Part shown: positions 4,765 through 5,814 of the stretch, in pieces
How positions within the stretch are numbered: the first letter of the stretch is position 1
How the letters are laid out: each line of letters starts with the position of its first letter
Assembly: GCA_934630905.1 (NCBI GenBank)
Contig: CAKTXN010000110.1
Location: 1-5,814 of the forward strand
From: an uncultured Eggerthellaceae bacterium
GTDB taxonomy: Bacteria; Actinomycetota; Coriobacteriia; Coriobacteriales; Eggerthellaceae
Reading direction: 5' to 3'
Length of the DNA: 5,814 bases
Notes under the pieces: generated by a model
Told to the model about the DNA's origin: nothing
Seen by the model: the letters and a program-made list of their open reading frames with translations, nothing else
The model's database searches: none
Made by a program: the position numbers and the translations under genes

Positions 4765-5814
4765 GTGAACAGGCAGCCCGCAGACCAATCCGCCCTAAAG
4801 CGAACGCGCGTCATATGCGCTGGCCTGGCGTGCGTTCTTGCGGCAATCCTTGTGCTTGCCGAGCTTCTTCCTGGAATGGCGCTGCTCCCCGATGGCTATA
4901 TTGGCACGGGTCCCTCGAACACATCGGGTCTGATGATTCTTTCGGGCGCTGCAGTCACAGCATGGTGCTTCAGCGTCTATTTACGCTGTTCAGACGCCAT
5001 AATCAAGCGGAACATCACCCTTATATCTGCCTTGCTTTTGTTCTGGCTGCTTGTCGTTCTGGTACGCTACCCCGTTGAGCACGATCGCATCTCTGCCGTG
5101 TTATGGTATATGTACTACATTCCCATGCAGTTTATTCCGGCGCTGATTATGGCAAGCGCGTGCCGCGCGGCAGCCATTGACGGAAAACCCCTTTGCCGCA
5201 ATCTGCTGATTGCCGCTTTCGTCTTAAATGCAGCAATCGTGCTGGTGATACTTACCAACAACTTCCATCATTTCGCATTCGCGTTCGACTTCGCCGATCC
5301 CCAATGGAGCGGGCATTACACGTACAACTGGGCTTATTGGATAGCTATTGTGCTGCAAGTCGCGCAATACGTATGCTTTTTCGCGGTGGCGGTTCCCGCC
5401 GCGCGCCGCCAGTTGCACAGCGCCTTCGCGCCGCTTTTAGTTATTGTCGGCATTGGGGGCACCTATACCGCGCTCTACGTGCTCAGGAATACGGCATTTT
5501 TCTCCACCAACATTGCTCTGGTCTGCACAACATTGATTGTTGTCTCGCTTGAATTGTCACTTGACCTGGGAATATTCCCTTCGTATAGACGTTACGAATA
5601 CTTCTTCACCAAGTTACCGTTCGATTTGAAGATATTGTCTCTTGATCGCGATGTTGTGATGCAAACCAACTGCGCGCTTCCTTTGAAGCCCGAAGTCGAA
5701 CAGGCGCTCAAAACAGTTACCGTCCCCCACGCGGGCACGGCGCTGTATCGCACCTCACGCGTGCCTTCAACCGTCTATAAGCTCTACGCCATCACCGGCG
5801 GCGGCTCACTTCTG
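4765..5814 (+). CDS. Eight-helix membrane sensor, probable histidine kinase N-terminus (incomplete)
   Basis: The window cuts this gene after 350 codons. The frame is also open upstream (another GTG at 4678), but the promoter-like TATACT at 4692 favours the GTG at 4765. No strong ribosome site is visible. About eight hydrophobic helices occur at residues 16-36, 55-73, 83-101, 112-131, 146-163, 188-210, 220-239 and 246-262. TNNFHHFAFAF (163-173), after the fifth helix, resembles the TN-x-x-H signature of 7TM histidine-kinase sensor regions. A cytoplasmic segment follows, with FDLKILSLDRDVVMQTN (285-301) reminiscent of the start of a PAS-like domain. No H-box or ATPase motif is reached, so kinase identity is inferred; a membrane-bound transcription factor or other 7TM signalling protein remains possible. 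The gene follows cstA after a terminator, so it is probably transcribed separately, perhaps regulating nutrient uptake. Confidence 0.75.
   Translation, partial: MNRQPADQSALKRTRVICAGLACVLAAILVLAELLPGMALLPDGYIGTGPSNTSGLMILSGAAVTAWCFSVYLRCSDAIIKRNITLISALLLFWLLVVLVRYPVEHDRISAVLWYMYYIPMQFIPALIMASACRAAAIDGKPLCRNLLIAAFVLNAAIVLVILTNNFHHFAFAFDFADPQWSGHYTYNWAYWIAIVLQVAQYVCFFAVAVPAARRQLHSAFAPLLVIVGIGGTYTALYVLRNTAFFSTNIALVCTTLIVVSLELSLDLGIFPSYRRYEYFFTKLPFDLKILSLDRDVVMQTNCALPLKPEVEQALKTVTVPHAGTALYRTSRVPSTVYKLYAITGGGSLL

Noticed and set aside
4590..5078. 162-codon plus-strand open frame after cstA
   Set aside because: It starts within the terminator region and lies in another frame from the membrane-sensor gene, whose hydrophobic helices are clearly the real product.

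Overview
The window reads as a chromosomal segment of a Gram-positive gut or oral actinobacterium of the class Coriobacteriia (Eggerthellaceae-like). That is an inference: the DUF559-type protein at the left belongs to a family I recognise from that group, overall base composition is moderate, and a CstA transporter sits next to a multi-membrane sensor. No rRNA, tRNA or CRISPR is present, and the genus cannot be fixed from the sequence alone.

Layout. Positions 1-309 carry no convincing gene. They hold a 163-bp miniature transposon-like element (30-192) with 25-bp perfect terminal inverted repeats and a 5-bp ATAAT target duplication. Two minus-strand genes follow: a DUF559 / PD-(D/E)XK-like protein (310-1290) and, upstream of it, a Sel1-repeat protein (1396-2244). 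A 421-bp divergent intergenic region (2245-2665) separates the Sel1 gene from a plus-strand cstA gene (2666-4537). It contains a plausible promoter for each direction. A clear rho-independent terminator (4599-4635) closes cstA. A new promoter-like region with a 10-bp-period direct repeat then precedes a plus-strand gene (4765 to the window end, incomplete). That gene encodes an eight-helix membrane protein resembling the N-terminal 7TM sensor part of a histidine kinase.

How they may work together. CstA-family proteins import pyruvate and/or peptides when carbon is scarce. The membrane sensor directly downstream, in the same direction but with its own promoter-like region, could report on the nutrient and control cstA through a regulator encoded beyond the window. 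This would parallel BtsS/BtsR and BtsT in E. coli by arrangement only. The two minus-strand genes show no obvious link to transport.

Most interesting points: the MITE-like element, which appears to have landed in the loop of an older hairpin; two mutually exclusive hairpins at the start of the DUF559 gene, one burying its AUG; and the cstA-sensor neighbourhood. Nothing here is firm evidence for a wholly new system.
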